Source of the DNA: Microbacterium sp. H83
GTDB lineage: Bacteria; Actinomycetota; Actinomycetes; Actinomycetales; Microbacteriaceae
DNA length: 64,000 nucleotides
Assembly: GCF_001650405.1 (NCBI RefSeq)
Contig: NZ_LWCU01000001.1
Location: 90,311-154,310, forward strand
Direction: 5' to 3'
In this document: one piece after another, positions 37,053 through 46,251 of the stretch
How positions within the stretch are numbered: position 1 is the stretch's first letter
Layout: each line of letters starts with the position of its first letter
Position numbers and translations under genes: made by a program
Notes under the pieces: generated by a model
Told to the model about the DNA's origin: nothing
The model's database searches: none
Seen by the model: only the letters and a program-made list of their open reading frames with translations

Positions 37053-37487
37053 TCAGCGGGCGAGCCGGATCGCCTCTCGGATGCTCGCGCGAGCGTCCTT
37101 GCGGCGCCCCGCGGCATCCTGGACCACGCCGAGTCGGTATCGCGCCCGCCAGTCGGCGGGTGCGGCATCGACATCGGCGGTGTATCGCGCGATCAGCGGA
37201 TCGGCGTCCGCGCGAGCGATGCGTCCGCTCGGTGTGATCTCCGTCTCGACAGGCGGCATCCCGCCCTCGGCGTCGAGCTCCCGTCCCAGGCGATCGGCCG
37301 CGAAGCCGAACTGCATCTCCCGCACGAGCGCCCAGCCGCCGACCGGTGTCAGGACGACGAGCGCGATCCCCATCCCGATCGACACCGCGGTCCCGACGGC
37401 GAAGAACATCACGGCGAGCCACACCCCCACCGCGAGATAGACCAGCAGGGCCGCCGCCATGAGGGCGACGCCGACACGCGACATCAT
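37053..37487 (-). CDS. Membrane protein with short helical repeat tail, function unknown
   Basis: 144 residues. Two adjacent membrane segments (residues 6-26 and 28-50) are followed by a cytoplasmic region whose end, DWRARYRLGVVQDAAGRRKDARASIREAIRLAR, looks like a single tetratricopeptide repeat with the usual Tyr-Leu-Gly and Ala positions. Family not recognised. The ATG overlaps the dapB stop by 4 nt, so it is made together with dapB, though nothing ties it to lysine synthesis. Confidence 0.78.
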   Translation of the reverse strand: MMSRVGVALMAAALLVYLAVGVWLAVMFFAVGTAVSIGMGIALVVLTPVGGWALVREMQFGFAADRLGRELDAEGGMPPVETEITPSGRIARADADPLIARYTADVDAAPADWRARYRLGVVQDAAGRRKDARASIREAIRLAR

Positions 37488-38224
37488 GAGCGGAGGCCGA
37501 GGTCGATCATGCTCTCGAGGCCCACGACGACGCCCTCGGCACGAGCGGCGAACGGGACGGCGAGACGGATGCCGGGCGCGTACGCCAGCGCCGGGTCCAC
37601 GGTGTCGTGGGTGAAGGTCAGCGACTCCCCCGCACCCGATAGGATGACCTCCTGCTTGGCGATCACCCCGGGCCGACGGAGCGAATGGATCGGGACGCTG
37701 CCGACCTGCTGCCCACGAGCGCGCTGGTCGGCATGCGGGGCGCTCACCGGTCCCTGCTCGGCACGGGCGGCCGCGATGAGCTCTGCGGTGCGCACGGCGG
37801 TGCCGCTCGGCGAGTCGACCTTCTTCTCGTGGTGCGCCTCCACGATCTCCGCGGAGCCGAAGAATGGTGCCGCAGCGGCCGCCAGCGCCGAGCCGAGCAC
37901 CGAGCCGAGGGAGAAGTTCGGGATGAAGACCGCACCGGTGCCGGCCTCGTCGACCAGGGGACGCACGAGGGCGATGCGCTCGGCCGACCAGCCGGAGGTC
38001 GCGACGAGCACGTTGCTCCCCCGCTCGATCGCTGCACGGACCACATCGATGCTCACCTGAGGGGTCGTCGCATCGATCACGAGGTCGGCCCCGTCGAGTT
38101 CTGCGAGCTGGCTCCGGGATGTGAGAACCCGCGCGACCTCGAACCCCTCGAGCTCACGGAGGACTCCGTGGATGATGGATCCGAGCTTCCCGGATCCGCC
38201 GACGAGGGCTACCTGCGTGGTCAT
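37484..38224 (-). CDS. dapB: 4-hydroxy-tetrahydrodipicolinate reductase
   Basis: Follows DapA in diaminopimelate synthesis. 246 residues. GGSGKLGSIIHG binds NAD(P)H, DATTPQ and VATSGW are family blocks, and EAHHEKKVDSPSGTAVRTAELI near residue 129 carries the catalytic His and substrate Lys residues. TAGACT ends 6 nt before the ATG. Coupled to the downstream membrane protein gene. Confidence 0.96.
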   Translation of the reverse strand: MTTQVALVGGSGKLGSIIHGVLRELEGFEVARVLTSRSQLAELDGADLVIDATTPQVSIDVVRAAIERGSNVLVATSGWSAERIALVRPLVDEAGTGAVFIPNFSLGSVLGSALAAAAAPFFGSAEIVEAHHEKKVDSPSGTAVRTAELIAAARAEQGPVSAPHADQRARGQQVGSVPIHSLRRPGVIAKQEVILSGAGESLTFTHDTVDPALAYAPGIRLAVPFAARAEGVVVGLESMIDLGLRS

Positions 38225-38230
38225 GCACCC

Positions 38231-38236
38231 AGTCTA
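38231..38236 (-). promoter_or_regulatory. Leaderless -10 element of dapB
   Basis: Minus-strand TAGACT, then GGGTGC, then the dapB ATG: the same spacer as at dapA. Confidence 0.55.
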
Positions 38237-38282
38237 TTTCCCGGACCGGGTCGTCCCCGGCGGCGGGCCGGGCGTCGCGGCA

Positions 38283-38885
38283 TCAGACGGGCATGGTGTC
38301 GGGGATGCCGGTACGCAGCTCGACCGGAAGGTGTCCGGTGTCGTTGTGCGTCAGCAGCGTCCACGGCCGGCCCTGCTTCTGCGCGATGATCGTGAGTCCG
38401 CAGTGCGCCTGATTCAGCGTCATCCACCGCCATTCCGGCGCGCCGAGCACCTCCCGCACGAACCAGGAGATCACGAAATTGTGGGTGATCAGGACTTCGT
38501 GGACGTCACCCGGTTTGCGGACGAGGAACTCGTTGACCGCGTCGGACATCTGGGCGCGCCCCGCCTCGATCTCGGCCTCGGTCACGGAGCCGAAGAACGG
38601 CTCGAAGGCCGCCGGCGTCTCCTCCGTCATCCCGGTGGGCACGCAGTCGAAGAGCAGCGCCGTCGGCTCAGGGTCCACGGAGGGGAGGCGTGCCGCGATC
38701 GCTCGCGCGGTCTCGTTCGCGCGCAGCAGCGGAGAGTGCCAGACCGAGTCCAGAGGGAGCCCGGAGAGACGATCGGCGATCAGCTCCGCCTGCCGCTGAC
38801 CGCGCGGCGACAGAGGGCCGTCGGTGAGGCCGTGCTCGGCGTCCTGGTGTTCGCCGTGTCTGACCAGATATATGTAATGCGTCAC
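38283..38885 (-). CDS. Histidine phosphatase family protein
   Basis: 200 residues from a GTG. The phosphoenzyme histidine lies in YLVRHGEHQDAEHGLT near residue 9, the second arginine in SPLLRANETARAIA, and the second histidine in EVLITHNFVISWFV near residue 140. SixA/phosphoglycerate-mutase superfamily; the broad-specificity group fits best and the substrate is unknown. No ribosome site or clean -10 element stands before the GTG, so the start is less certain than the domain. Confidence 0.88.
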   Translation of the reverse strand: MTHYIYLVRHGEHQDAEHGLTDGPLSPRGQRQAELIADRLSGLPLDSVWHSPLLRANETARAIAARLPSVDPEPTALLFDCVPTGMTEETPAAFEPFFGSVTEAEIEAGRAQMSDAVNEFLVRKPGDVHEVLITHNFVISWFVREVLGAPEWRWMTLNQAHCGLTIIAQKQGRPWTLLTHNDTGHLPVELRTGIPDTMPV

Positions 38886-38964
38886 AAACTCGCTCGCTTC
38901 ATCGACAGCGTTTGCCGGATCCCCTCCACCCTATGCCAGGTGTGCGACGAAGCCGGGAGGACTC

Positions 38965-39990
38965 TCAGTTGCCGGCGCGGGTCAGCTCCGCCACCTGCGC
39001 ACGCGACAGCATCACGCCGGCACCCTGCATCAGCTCGTCGACGTGGTCGGTCGCGAAGGTGTTCACGATCGGCGCGACGACGGTGCGCTGCGCGATCAGC
39101 CACGCGATGGACACGGCGGCCACGGGCACGTCCAGCTCGCTCGACACCTGATCGAGGGCTCGCAGGATCTTGATGCCGCGACGGTTGAGCTGACCGCGCA
39201 GCTGCTCGCCGCGCACACCCCGAGACGCGATCGACCGGTTGCGGTGACGACCGGACAGGAACCCGTGCTCCAGAGCATGGGAAGGGGTCACGGCCAGGTT
39301 CTGCGCACCCGCGACGAGGCGCAGGTCGCCTTCGAAGGGCTGTCGCCGCACCAGGTTGTACGGCGAGTCGATCACCTCGATGCGCGGATAGCCCGCCGAG
39401 GCGAGGATGCGGGCCTCGACGAGACGCTCGGGCGCGAAGCCGAAGGCGCCGACGGCTCCGATCTTCCCTGCTTCGAGGAGCCACTCGACGGTCGCTAGCG
39501 TGTCCTCGAGATTCGTCGCGGCGTCGAGCGTCGCATCCAGGTACAGCACGTCGATGCGATCGACGCCGAGCCGAGTGAGGGATCCCTCCACGGCGCGGAC
39601 GAGGTTGACCGATCCGAGACCGGGGTTGTCTGCGTGGGCACCGACCCGAACGCTGAGGAGCGCCCGATCCCGCTGACCACGTGAGCGCAGCCACTGGCCG
39701 ATGATGTGCTCGCTGCGTCCGCCGGAGAAGCCGTCGGCGGTGTGTATCGCATTGCCGCCGAACTCCACGTAGCGGTCGAGGATCCCGTGGCTGGTCTCGA
39801 GGTCGACGTTCCATCCGAACTCGGCGGCGCCGAGCATGAGCGGGAAGGTCGCGTGTCCGGTCTCGCCCAGCGGGACGCGGATGCTCTCCCCCACTCCGGG
39901 GCCGACGATCGGGATGGGAGCGGAGGGATGCTCGGTCGTCTGCGGCGCGCGCTCGTCCGACGCTCCTGCGCCTACACTGAACAACCGCAT
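38965..39990 (-). CDS. Aldo-keto reductase homologue lacking the catalytic tetrad
   Basis: 341 residues with a clear aldo-keto reductase TIM-barrel pattern after a 40-residue N-terminal extension. All four catalytic positions are changed. The Asp of the D-T-A motif is His83 (NAIHTADGF), the Tyr is Phe88, the Lys is Arg115 (LLSVRVG) and the His is Asp152 (VLYLDATLD). The cofactor half, such as GAVGAFGFAPERLVEA and NLVRRQPFE, is better kept. An inactive scaffold or ligand-binding role is therefore more likely than reduction. A GGTGAGGAT site precedes the ATG. Monocistronic. Confidence 0.85.
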   Translation of the reverse strand: MRLFSVGAGASDERAPQTTEHPSAPIPIVGPGVGESIRVPLGETGHATFPLMLGAAEFGWNVDLETSHGILDRYVEFGGNAIHTADGFSGGRSEHIIGQWLRSRGQRDRALLSVRVGAHADNPGLGSVNLVRAVEGSLTRLGVDRIDVLYLDATLDAATNLEDTLATVEWLLEAGKIGAVGAFGFAPERLVEARILASAGYPRIEVIDSPYNLVRRQPFEGDLRLVAGAQNLAVTPSHALEHGFLSGRHRNRSIASRGVRGEQLRGQLNRRGIKILRALDQVSSELDVPVAAVSIAWLIAQRTVVAPIVNTFATDHVDELMQGAGVMLSRAQVAELTRAGN

Positions 39991-40154
39991 ATCCTCACCC
40001 CCGCGTCGATCGGTGCGTGCCGACCTGCGTCACAACCTTCATTGCACCCCCCGGTGCGTACTTCGAGGGTATGCGACATCTGAGAACGCGCCGACCAATC
40101 CGGGGAACGGCGGGAAAACTCCGCATAACGGTTTGGTCACGCCAGACATGACGG

Positions 40155-40187
40155 AAGCCCGGGCCGTCGCGAGACGGACCCGGGCTC
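40155..40187 (-). terminator. Terminator of pnp
   Basis: Imperfect hairpin 16 nt past the pnp stop: AAGCCCGGGCCGTC and GACGGACCCGGGCTC around a GCGA loop. It lacks a long T tract. Confidence 0.6.
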
Positions 40188-40202
40188 CCGGTCGAGCGAT
40201 GC

Positions 40203-42476
40203 TTACTCGGCGGCGTCCTCGGCAGGAGCCTCGTCCGCTGCGGGAGCGTCGTCGAGCACGGGCTCGAGCGACAGCTTGCCGCGGTCGTCGATCTTCGTGA
40301 TCTTCACGAGGATCTTCTGGCCGACCGAGAGCACGTCGTCGACGTTCTCGACGCGCTTGCCACCGGCGAGCTTGCGCACCTCGGTGACGTGCAGCAGGCC
40401 GTCCTTGCCGGGCAGCAGCGAGATGAACGCGCCGAACGTCGCGATCTTCACGACCGTCCCGAGGAACTGCTCGCCGACCTCCGGGTTGGTGGGGTTGGCG
40501 ATCGCGTTGACCTGGGCACGGGCGGCCTCGGCCGAGGGGCCGTCGGTCGCGCCGATGTAGACGGTGCCGTCCTCCTCGATGGAGATCTGCGCGCCGGTCT
40601 CGTCCTGGATCGCGTTGATCGTCTTGCCCTTCGGGCCGATCAGCTCGCCGATCTTGTCGACCGGGATCTGCACGCTGATGACGCGAGGCGCGGTCGGCGC
40701 CATCTCGTCGGGAGCGTCGATCGCGGCGTTCAGGACGTTGAGGATCGTGAGACGGGCGTCACGGGCCTGGGTCAGCGCGCCGGCGAGGACCGACGAGGGG
40801 ATGCCGTCGAGCTTCGTGTCGAGCTGGATGGCGGTGACGAACTCGCTGGTGCCGGCGACCTTGAAGTCCATGTCGCCCAGCGCGTCCTCGGCGCCGAGGA
40901 TGTCGGTGAGCGCGGCGTAGCGCGTCTCACCGTCGACCTCGTCGGACACCAGGCCCATCGCGATGCCGGCGACGGGTGCGCGCAGCGGCACACCCGCGTT
41001 CAGCAGCGACAGGGTCGAGGCGCAGACGGAGCCCATGGACGTCGAGCCGTTGGAGCTCAGCGCCTCGGACACCTGACGGATCGCGTACGGGAACTCCTCG
41101 CGGCTCGGCAGCACCGGCACGAGGGCGCGCTCGGCGAGGAAGCCGTGCCCGATCTCGCGACGCTTCGGCGAACCCACGCGGCCGGTCTCACCGGTCGAGT
41201 AGGGCGGGAAGTTGTAGTGGTGCATGTAGCGCTTGCTCGTCGTGGGCGACAGCGAGTCGATCTGCTGCTCCATCTTGAGCATGTTGAGCGTGGTGACGCC
41301 CATGATCTGGGTCTCGCCGCGCTGGAAGATCGCGGAGCCGTGGACGCGCGGGATGACCTGCACCTCGGCGTCGAGCGGACGGATGTCCGCCAGACCGCGG
41401 CCGTCGATGCGGACGCTCTCCGTGAGGATGCGGCCGCGGACGATCTTCTTCGTGACCGACTTGTACGCCGCGGAGAACTCCAGCGGCGCGGCGGCGGGAA
41501 GGTTCCCTGCCTCGGTCGCCTCGATGAGCTCGGCCTTGACGCGATCCTTGATCTCGTCGTCCTTCGCCTGACGCTCCTGCTTGTCCGCGATCTGGTACGC
41601 GTCGCTGAGGTCCGCATAGGCGCGCTCGGCGACGAAGTCGTAGACCTCGTCCTGGTACGGCGGGAAGACCGGGTAGACGCCCGGCTCCTTCGATGCGGTC
41701 GCGGCGAGCTCGGCCTGAGCCTTGACGAGCTGGGCGATGAACGGCTTGGACGCCTCGAGACCCTGGGCGACGACAGCTTCGTCGGGCTTCGTGGCGCCGG
41801 CCTTGATGAGGTTCCAGCTGCCCTCGGTCGCCTCGGCCTCGACCATCATGATCGCGACGTCCTCGGAGCCGTCGGCCTTGGTGACGACGCGTCCGGCGAC
41901 GATGAGGTCGAACACGGCCTCCGAGACCTGCTCGGCGGTCGGGAACGCGACCCACTGGTCGGCGTGCTCGCCGTGGCCGGGGATGAACGCGAGGCGCACA
42001 CCGGCGACGGGACCCGAGAACGGCAGACCCGAGATCTGCGTCGACGCGGAGGCGGCGTTGATCGCGAGGGCGTCGTAGAACTCACCCGGAGCGATCGAGA
42101 GGACGGTGATGACGATCTGGACCTCGTTGCGCAGGCCGTCGACGAAGGACGGACGCAGCGGACGGTCGATCAGACGGCAGACCAGGATCGCCTCGGTCGA
42201 GGGACGGCCCTCGCGACGGAAGAACGAGCCGGGGATCTTGCCGGCGGCGTACGAGCGCTCCTCGACGTCGACCGTCAGCGGGAAGAAGTCGAAGCCCTCG
42301 CGCGGGTGCTTGCCCGCGCTGGTGGCCGACAGGAGCATGGTCTCGCCGTCGAGGTACGCGGCGACGGCGCCCTGAGCCTGCTGCGCGAGGCGGCCGGTCT
42401 CGAAGCGGATGGTGCGGGTGCCGAAGCGGCCGTTGTCGAGAACGGCCTCGGTGGCGGTGATTTCAGGACCTTCCAA
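40203..42476 (-). CDS. pnp: Polyribonucleotide nucleotidyltransferase (PNPase)
   Basis: Phosphorolytic 3'-exoribonuclease of mRNA decay. 757 residues. First RNase PH domain ([20 protein letters not shown] to about 230), an all-helical linker, second RNase PH domain (from about 340, with [22 protein letters not shown] near the active site), then KH ([25 protein letters not shown]) and S1 ([33 protein letters not shown]) domains. The start is a TTG with GAAGGAGAGACC before it, a rare start that may hold translation down. The tail is acidic. Confidence 0.98.
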   Translation of the reverse strand: MEGPEITATEAVLDNGRFGTRTIRFETGRLAQQAQGAVAAYLDGETMLLSATSAGKHPREGFDFFPLTVDVEERSYAAGKIPGSFFRREGRPSTEAILVCRLIDRPLRPSFVDGLRNEVQIVITVLSIAPGEFYDALAINAASASTQISGLPFSGPVAGVRLAFIPGHGEHADQWVAFPTAEQVSEAVFDLIVAGRVVTKADGSEDVAIMMVEAEATEGSWNLIKAGATKPDEAVVAQGLEASKPFIAQLVKAQAELAATASKEPGVYPVFPPYQDEVYDFVAERAYADLSDAYQIADKQERQAKDDEIKDRVKAELIEATEAGNLPAAAPLEFSAAYKSVTKKIVRGRILTESVRIDGRGLADIRPLDAEVQVIPRVHGSAIFQRGETQIMGVTTLNMLKMEQQIDSLSPTTSKRYMHHYNFPPYSTGETGRVGSPKRREIGHGFLAERALVPVLPSREEFPYAIRQVSEALSSNGSTSMGSVCASTLSLLNAGVPLRAPVAGIAMGLVSDEVDGETRYAALTDILGAEDALGDMDFKVAGTSEFVTAIQLDTKLDGIPSSVLAGALTQARDARLTILNVLNAAIDAPDEMAPTAPRVISVQIPVDKIGELIGPKGKTINAIQDETGAQISIEEDGTVYIGATDGPSAEAARAQVNAIANPTNPEVGEQFLGTVVKIATFGAFISLLPGKDGLLHVTEVRKLAGGKRVENVDDVLSVGQKILVKITKIDDRGKLSLEPVLDDAPAADEAPAEDAAE

Positions 42477-42841
42477 GAGGTCTCTCCTTCTTTGTTTAGA
42501 CTCGCGAATCCGTGTGACGCGCGAGCGTGTTCATGAAGGAGCGGACGGGCAGGATATGGGCGCGCGGGCACTCCCGCGAATGTCGCCTGCGCTGGCCACC
42601 AGTAGAAAGCCACCCGACATGCCCTGCCGAGGAACCCACCACAGGGGACCAGCTTCTCCGCCGATCGCTCCATGAGTCGATGTGAAGTTGTGCAGCCGAC
42701 AGAGATCGGCCTCCTACACCCTACCAGCGGACCCGCGGAAACCCGCGGCGATCACGACGATCGCCGATCCGACACCCGTCGTCCACGAGGCGTTCACCCC
42801 TCGGACTCCGCGTCGTGCGGAACCTCGGGTGTCCTGGGGCC
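42477..42841. other. 365-bp intergenic region: pnp leader and ugd upstream region
   Basis: No coding potential on either strand. On the minus strand a TAGGGT hexamer lies near 42718-42723. A GCCGA/TCGGC stem with a 6-nt loop follows at 42695-42710, so the pnp mRNA probably has a long leader of over 200 nt. PNPase genes often autoregulate through their leader, but no specific structure can be proved here. On the plus strand TGTCCT ends 6 nt before the ugd ATG. Confidence 0.45.
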
Positions 42842-44152
42842 ATGCGCATGTCAGTGATCGGCTGCGGGTACCTCGGTGCCGTGCACGCCGCCGCGATGGC
42901 CTCGATCGGACACGACGTCATCGGCATCGACGTCGACGACCGGAAGGTCGACGCCCTCCGCCGCGGATCCGCTCCGTTCTTCGAGCCCCAGCTCGAGGAT
43001 CTCCTGCAGGAGGGAGTCGCCTCGGGGCGTCTGCGCTTCAGCTCCGACATGGCGGACGCCGCGGGCGCTGCCGTGCACTTCCTGGCGGTCGGCACGCCGC
43101 AGATCGCGGGTGGGCACGCCGCCGACCTGCAGTTCGTCGATGCCGCTGTCTCGGCTCTCCTGCCCCATCTGCGAGACGGCGACGTGGTCGCCGGCAAGTC
43201 CACGGTGCCCGTCGGCACGGCGGAGCGGCTGAGCGCCGCGGTGGAGGCATCCGGCGCCACGCTGGTGTGGAACCCGGAGTTCCTCCGCGAGGGGTGGGCC
43301 GTGCACGACACGATCTCTCCGGACCGACTGGTGGTCGGCGTGCCGTCCGGCGACGCGGGCGAGCGGGCCGCCGAGCTGCTGCGGGACGCCTATCGCCCCG
43401 CGGTCGACGCGGGCACCCCGTTCCTCGTCACGGACCTCGCCACCGCCGAGCTCGTCAAGGGAGCTGCGAACGCCTTCCTCGCCACGAAGATCTCGTTCAT
43501 CAACGCGATGGCGGAGATCGCCGAGGCGGCCGGCGCCGACGTCACGCTCCTCGCGGACGCGATCGGCCATGACACTCGCATCGGACGCCGGTATCTCGGC
43601 TCCGGGATCGGCTTCGGGGGCGGGTGCCTCCCGAAGGACATCCGGGCCTTCGCCGCGCGTGCGGAGGAGCTGGGCCGCGGGGAGGCCGTCGGATTCCTGC
43701 GCGAGGTCGACTCGATCAACCTGCGCCGCCGCGACCGGGCGGTCCAGATGGTCGTCGACGCGCTCGGCGGCCTCGTGTTCGGGCGCCGGATCGCCGTGCT
43801 CGGAGCGGCGTTCAAGCCGTTCAGCGACGACATCCGCGATTCGCCCGCGCTGGACGTCGCCGTCCGCCTGCGCGGACTCGGCGCCGATGTCGTCGTCACC
43901 GACCCCGCAGCGCTCGACAACGCGCGGGCCGCGCACCCGCAGCTGGGCTTCGCGGAGGACCGTGACGACGCGCTGCGGGATGCCGATGCCGTCGTCATCG
44001 TCACCGAGTGGGATCTGTACCGACGCGAGCTCTCGCCGGAGCACGCGGGCTCGCTCGTGGCCGGGAGGGTCGTCATCGACGGCCGGAACTGCCTCGACGC
44101 CGCCGCCTGGCGGGCCGCCGGATGGTCGTATCGGGGCATGGGGCGTCCGTGA
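42842..44152 (+). CDS. ugd: UDP-glucose 6-dehydrogenase
   Basis: Oxidises UDP-glucose to UDP-glucuronate with two NAD+, feeding cell-surface glycans. 436 residues. The Rossmann loop is SVIGCGYLGAVHAAAMASIGHDVIGIDVD. KSTVPVGTAERL, WNPEFLREGWAVHD and GIGFGGGCLPKDI near residue 260 (catalytic Cys) identify the family, and VLGAAFKPFSDDIRDSPALDVA opens the C-terminal domain. TGTCCT 6 nt upstream resembles the leaderless elements but lacks the A. Convergent with the glycosyltransferase-hydrolase gene. Confidence 0.95.
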   Translation: MRMSVIGCGYLGAVHAAAMASIGHDVIGIDVDDRKVDALRRGSAPFFEPQLEDLLQEGVASGRLRFSSDMADAAGAAVHFLAVGTPQIAGGHAADLQFVDAAVSALLPHLRDGDVVAGKSTVPVGTAERLSAAVEASGATLVWNPEFLREGWAVHDTISPDRLVVGVPSGDAGERAAELLRDAYRPAVDAGTPFLVTDLATAELVKGAANAFLATKISFINAMAEIAEAAGADVTLLADAIGHDTRIGRRYLGSGIGFGGGCLPKDIRAFAARAEELGRGEAVGFLREVDSINLRRRDRAVQMVVDALGGLVFGRRIAVLGAAFKPFSDDIRDSPALDVAVRLRGLGADVVVTDPAALDNARAAHPQLGFAEDRDDALRDADAVVIVTEWDLYRRELSPEHAGSLVAGRVVIDGRNCLDAAAWRAAGWSYRGMGRP

Positions 44153-44171
44153 CGGACGCAGGGCGCCGCGG

Positions 44172-46112
44172 TCAGGCGACCGAGACGTCTCGACGCGACG
44201 AGGATCGCCCCAGGTAGACGTAGTCGTCGTGCTTCGCGACGCGCCCGTCTCCTGCAGCGCGACCGTGCAGCCGCCGCCACACCCACGGCAGCGCGTGCCG
44301 CCGCCACCAGAGACCGGCGCCGAGCGGCTCGTTCTCGTGCAGGGCGGCATCGAGTGCACCGAGCGCGTCGGCGTGGGGCACCCCGAGCACCTCCCCCGCG
44401 CGATAGGCGAGCACACGGTGACCGCGGCTGCTGAGGTGCACGAGATCCTCGCCCCAGTTCGGCCGGTCGGGCAGCGTCGGGTGCATGTCGGTGTCGATCA
44501 GGATCGCGCCGGTGCGTGCTGCGACGCCGGTGAGGGCCGTGGCGAATGCCGCGAACCGCCGCGTGTAGATGCCGGCCGCCCGCCGCCTCGGCAGGAACGG
44601 GGTGACGAGGAGGACATCGGCACCGGCCTCTCGCAGCCGCGAGACGGCGCCCTCGAGCTGGGCGGCGAGAGCCCGCACGTCCACCGATCGACCGACGAGG
44701 TCGTTGGCGCCGACGAGGATCGACACCAGGTCGGGACGAAGCTCGAGCGCCCGTGCGAGCTGCGGGCCGCATACGTCTCGCACCCGCTTCGAGCGGATGG
44801 CGAGGTTCGCGTAGTGCAGCCCGCCTCGGGCGGCGAGGAGAAGCGCCAGACGGTCCGCCCACCCGCGCAGAGCGCCGTCCGGCGCCGGATCGCACAGCCC
44901 CTCGGTCAGGGAGTCGCCCAGCGCGACGTAGCGCTGCCAACGGCGATGCGGCACGGGTGCGGTGCGCTCCGGACGCGTCGCGCGTCGAGCCCGACGCGCG
45001 GCGTCCACCTCACGCAGTGTGCGGGCCTCGTCGAAGTGCGCGAGCAGCTGGTCGCAGACGCTGGCCCAGCTCCGGTCCTGCACGGCCTCGTGCCCGGCCC
45101 GGCCGAAGGCTCTGCGCTTGCGCCCGTCGCCCGCGAGGTCGGCGACACGCATGCGGAGGTCGTCCCGGTCGCCCGGCCGGTAGAGCCATCCGTCGATGCC
45201 CATGCGCACGAGGTCCAGCGGGCCGCCGCGGCCCGTCGCCACGACCGGGACCCCGCTCGCGTGCGCCTCCTGCAGCGTCTGTCCGAACGTCTCGCTCTCG
45301 CCCGGGTGGACGAACACGTCGAACGAGGCCAGGGCCGCGGCGAGCGCGTCGCCGTCGAGGTGGCCGAGGAAGAGCGCGTCCGGCAGCGCGGCCTCGAGCT
45401 TCGCGCGGCTCGGCCCGTCGCCGACGATCACGAGGCGGGTGCCGGGGATGCCGCGGAGCGCCGCGAGGTCCTCCACCTGCTTCTCCGGTGCGAGTCGACC
45501 GACGTAGCCGATCACGACGTCAGACCCCCAGTGCGTGCGGAGCGTCTCGCTCCGCTGGGAGGGATGGAACCGTTCGGCGTCGACGCCTCTGCCCCAGCGG
45601 CGCACCCTGTCGACGCCGAGCGAGGCGAGCTGCCTCGCGGAGTCCTCCGACGGAGCGAGGGTGAGAGTGGCCCGACGGTGCAGACGCGCGATGTGGGACT
45701 GGGCGATGCCGGTGGTCGCGGGGATCCGGTATCGCTCGGTGTAGGCGGCCACGTCCGTCTGGTACGCCGCGACCGAGGCGACGTCGAGACGCTCCGCGGC
45801 GAGCGCGCCTCTCCATCCCAGGGCGAACGGGGAGGCGAGGTGCACGACGTCGGGATCGAACCTCCGCAGGGATGCGGCGACACGATGCGCGGGAGAGGTC
45901 CCGACGCGCACGTTGCGGTAGCCGGGGAGAGCGAGGCTCGGGATCGTCTCGACGGCGGCGCCGTGCACGTGTGCCGGTATGCCGGCGGCATCCGGGGCGA
46001 TGACATGCGCGTCATGACCCGTTCGCTCGAGGTGCCGGAGGATCTGCAGCACCGATCCGGTCACACCGTTCATGTGCGGAAGGAAGGACTCTGTCACGAT
46101 CGCGACTCTCAC
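44172..46112 (-). CDS. GT4 glycosyltransferase fused to an SGNH/GDSL hydrolase
   Basis: 646 residues with two complete domains. Residues 1-375 form a GT-B glycosyltransferase of family 4: AIVTESFLPHMNGVTGSV, the phosphate-binding YVGRLAPEKQVEDLAAL near 205, and the E-x7-E motif in GESETFGQTLQEAHASGVPVV (E274 and E282). It resembles the MgtA/PimB-type mannosyltransferases. An Arg-rich linker of about 20 residues follows. Residues 393-600 form an SGNH hydrolase: ALGDSLTEG (Ser401), LVGANDLVGR, and DLVHLSSRGHRVLA with the catalytic Asp and His. The last 40 residues are basic and Trp-rich. No signal peptide or membrane segment, so both act in the cytoplasm. GTG start. Confidence 0.9.
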   Translation of the reverse strand: MRVAIVTESFLPHMNGVTGSVLQILRHLERTGHDAHVIAPDAAGIPAHVHGAAVETIPSLALPGYRNVRVGTSPAHRVAASLRRFDPDVVHLASPFALGWRGALAAERLDVASVAAYQTDVAAYTERYRIPATTGIAQSHIARLHRRATLTLAPSEDSARQLASLGVDRVRRWGRGVDAERFHPSQRSETLRTHWGSDVVIGYVGRLAPEKQVEDLAALRGIPGTRLVIVGDGPSRAKLEAALPDALFLGHLDGDALAAALASFDVFVHPGESETFGQTLQEAHASGVPVVATGRGGPLDLVRMGIDGWLYRPGDRDDLRMRVADLAGDGRKRRAFGRAGHEAVQDRSWASVCDQLLAHFDEARTLREVDAARRARRATRPERTAPVPHRRWQRYVALGDSLTEGLCDPAPDGALRGWADRLALLLAARGGLHYANLAIRSKRVRDVCGPQLARALELRPDLVSILVGANDLVGRSVDVRALAAQLEGAVSRLREAGADVLLVTPFLPRRRAAGIYTRRFAAFATALTGVAARTGAILIDTDMHPTLPDRPNWGEDLVHLSSRGHRVLAYRAGEVLGVPHADALGALDAALHENEPLGAGLWWRRHALPWVWRRLHGRAAGDGRVAKHDDYVYLGRSSSRRDVSVA

Positions 46113-46251
46113 ACCCTCAGGATGCAGCGGGCGCGGGGCCGCGGAGGCGCGAATCGGTCGTGGGCACCAGAAGTTCACCGGATGCTGGAGCGCTGGTCAC
46201 CGGCTATCCGCGCGTTGGTTCCCGTTCACCTCCGCCGCGCAGGGTGGACCC

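Noticed and set aside
36581-37237. 218-codon frame overlapping osmC
   Set aside because: Begins 8 nt after TAGGCT, which looks like a leaderless start, but the protein is a His/Arg-rich shadow of osmC, which has its own strong ribosome site.
40389-42536. 715-codon open frame antisense to pnp
   Set aside because: Arg/Asp/His/Val-rich composition without domains; it mirrors the strong GC codon bias of pnp on the other strand.
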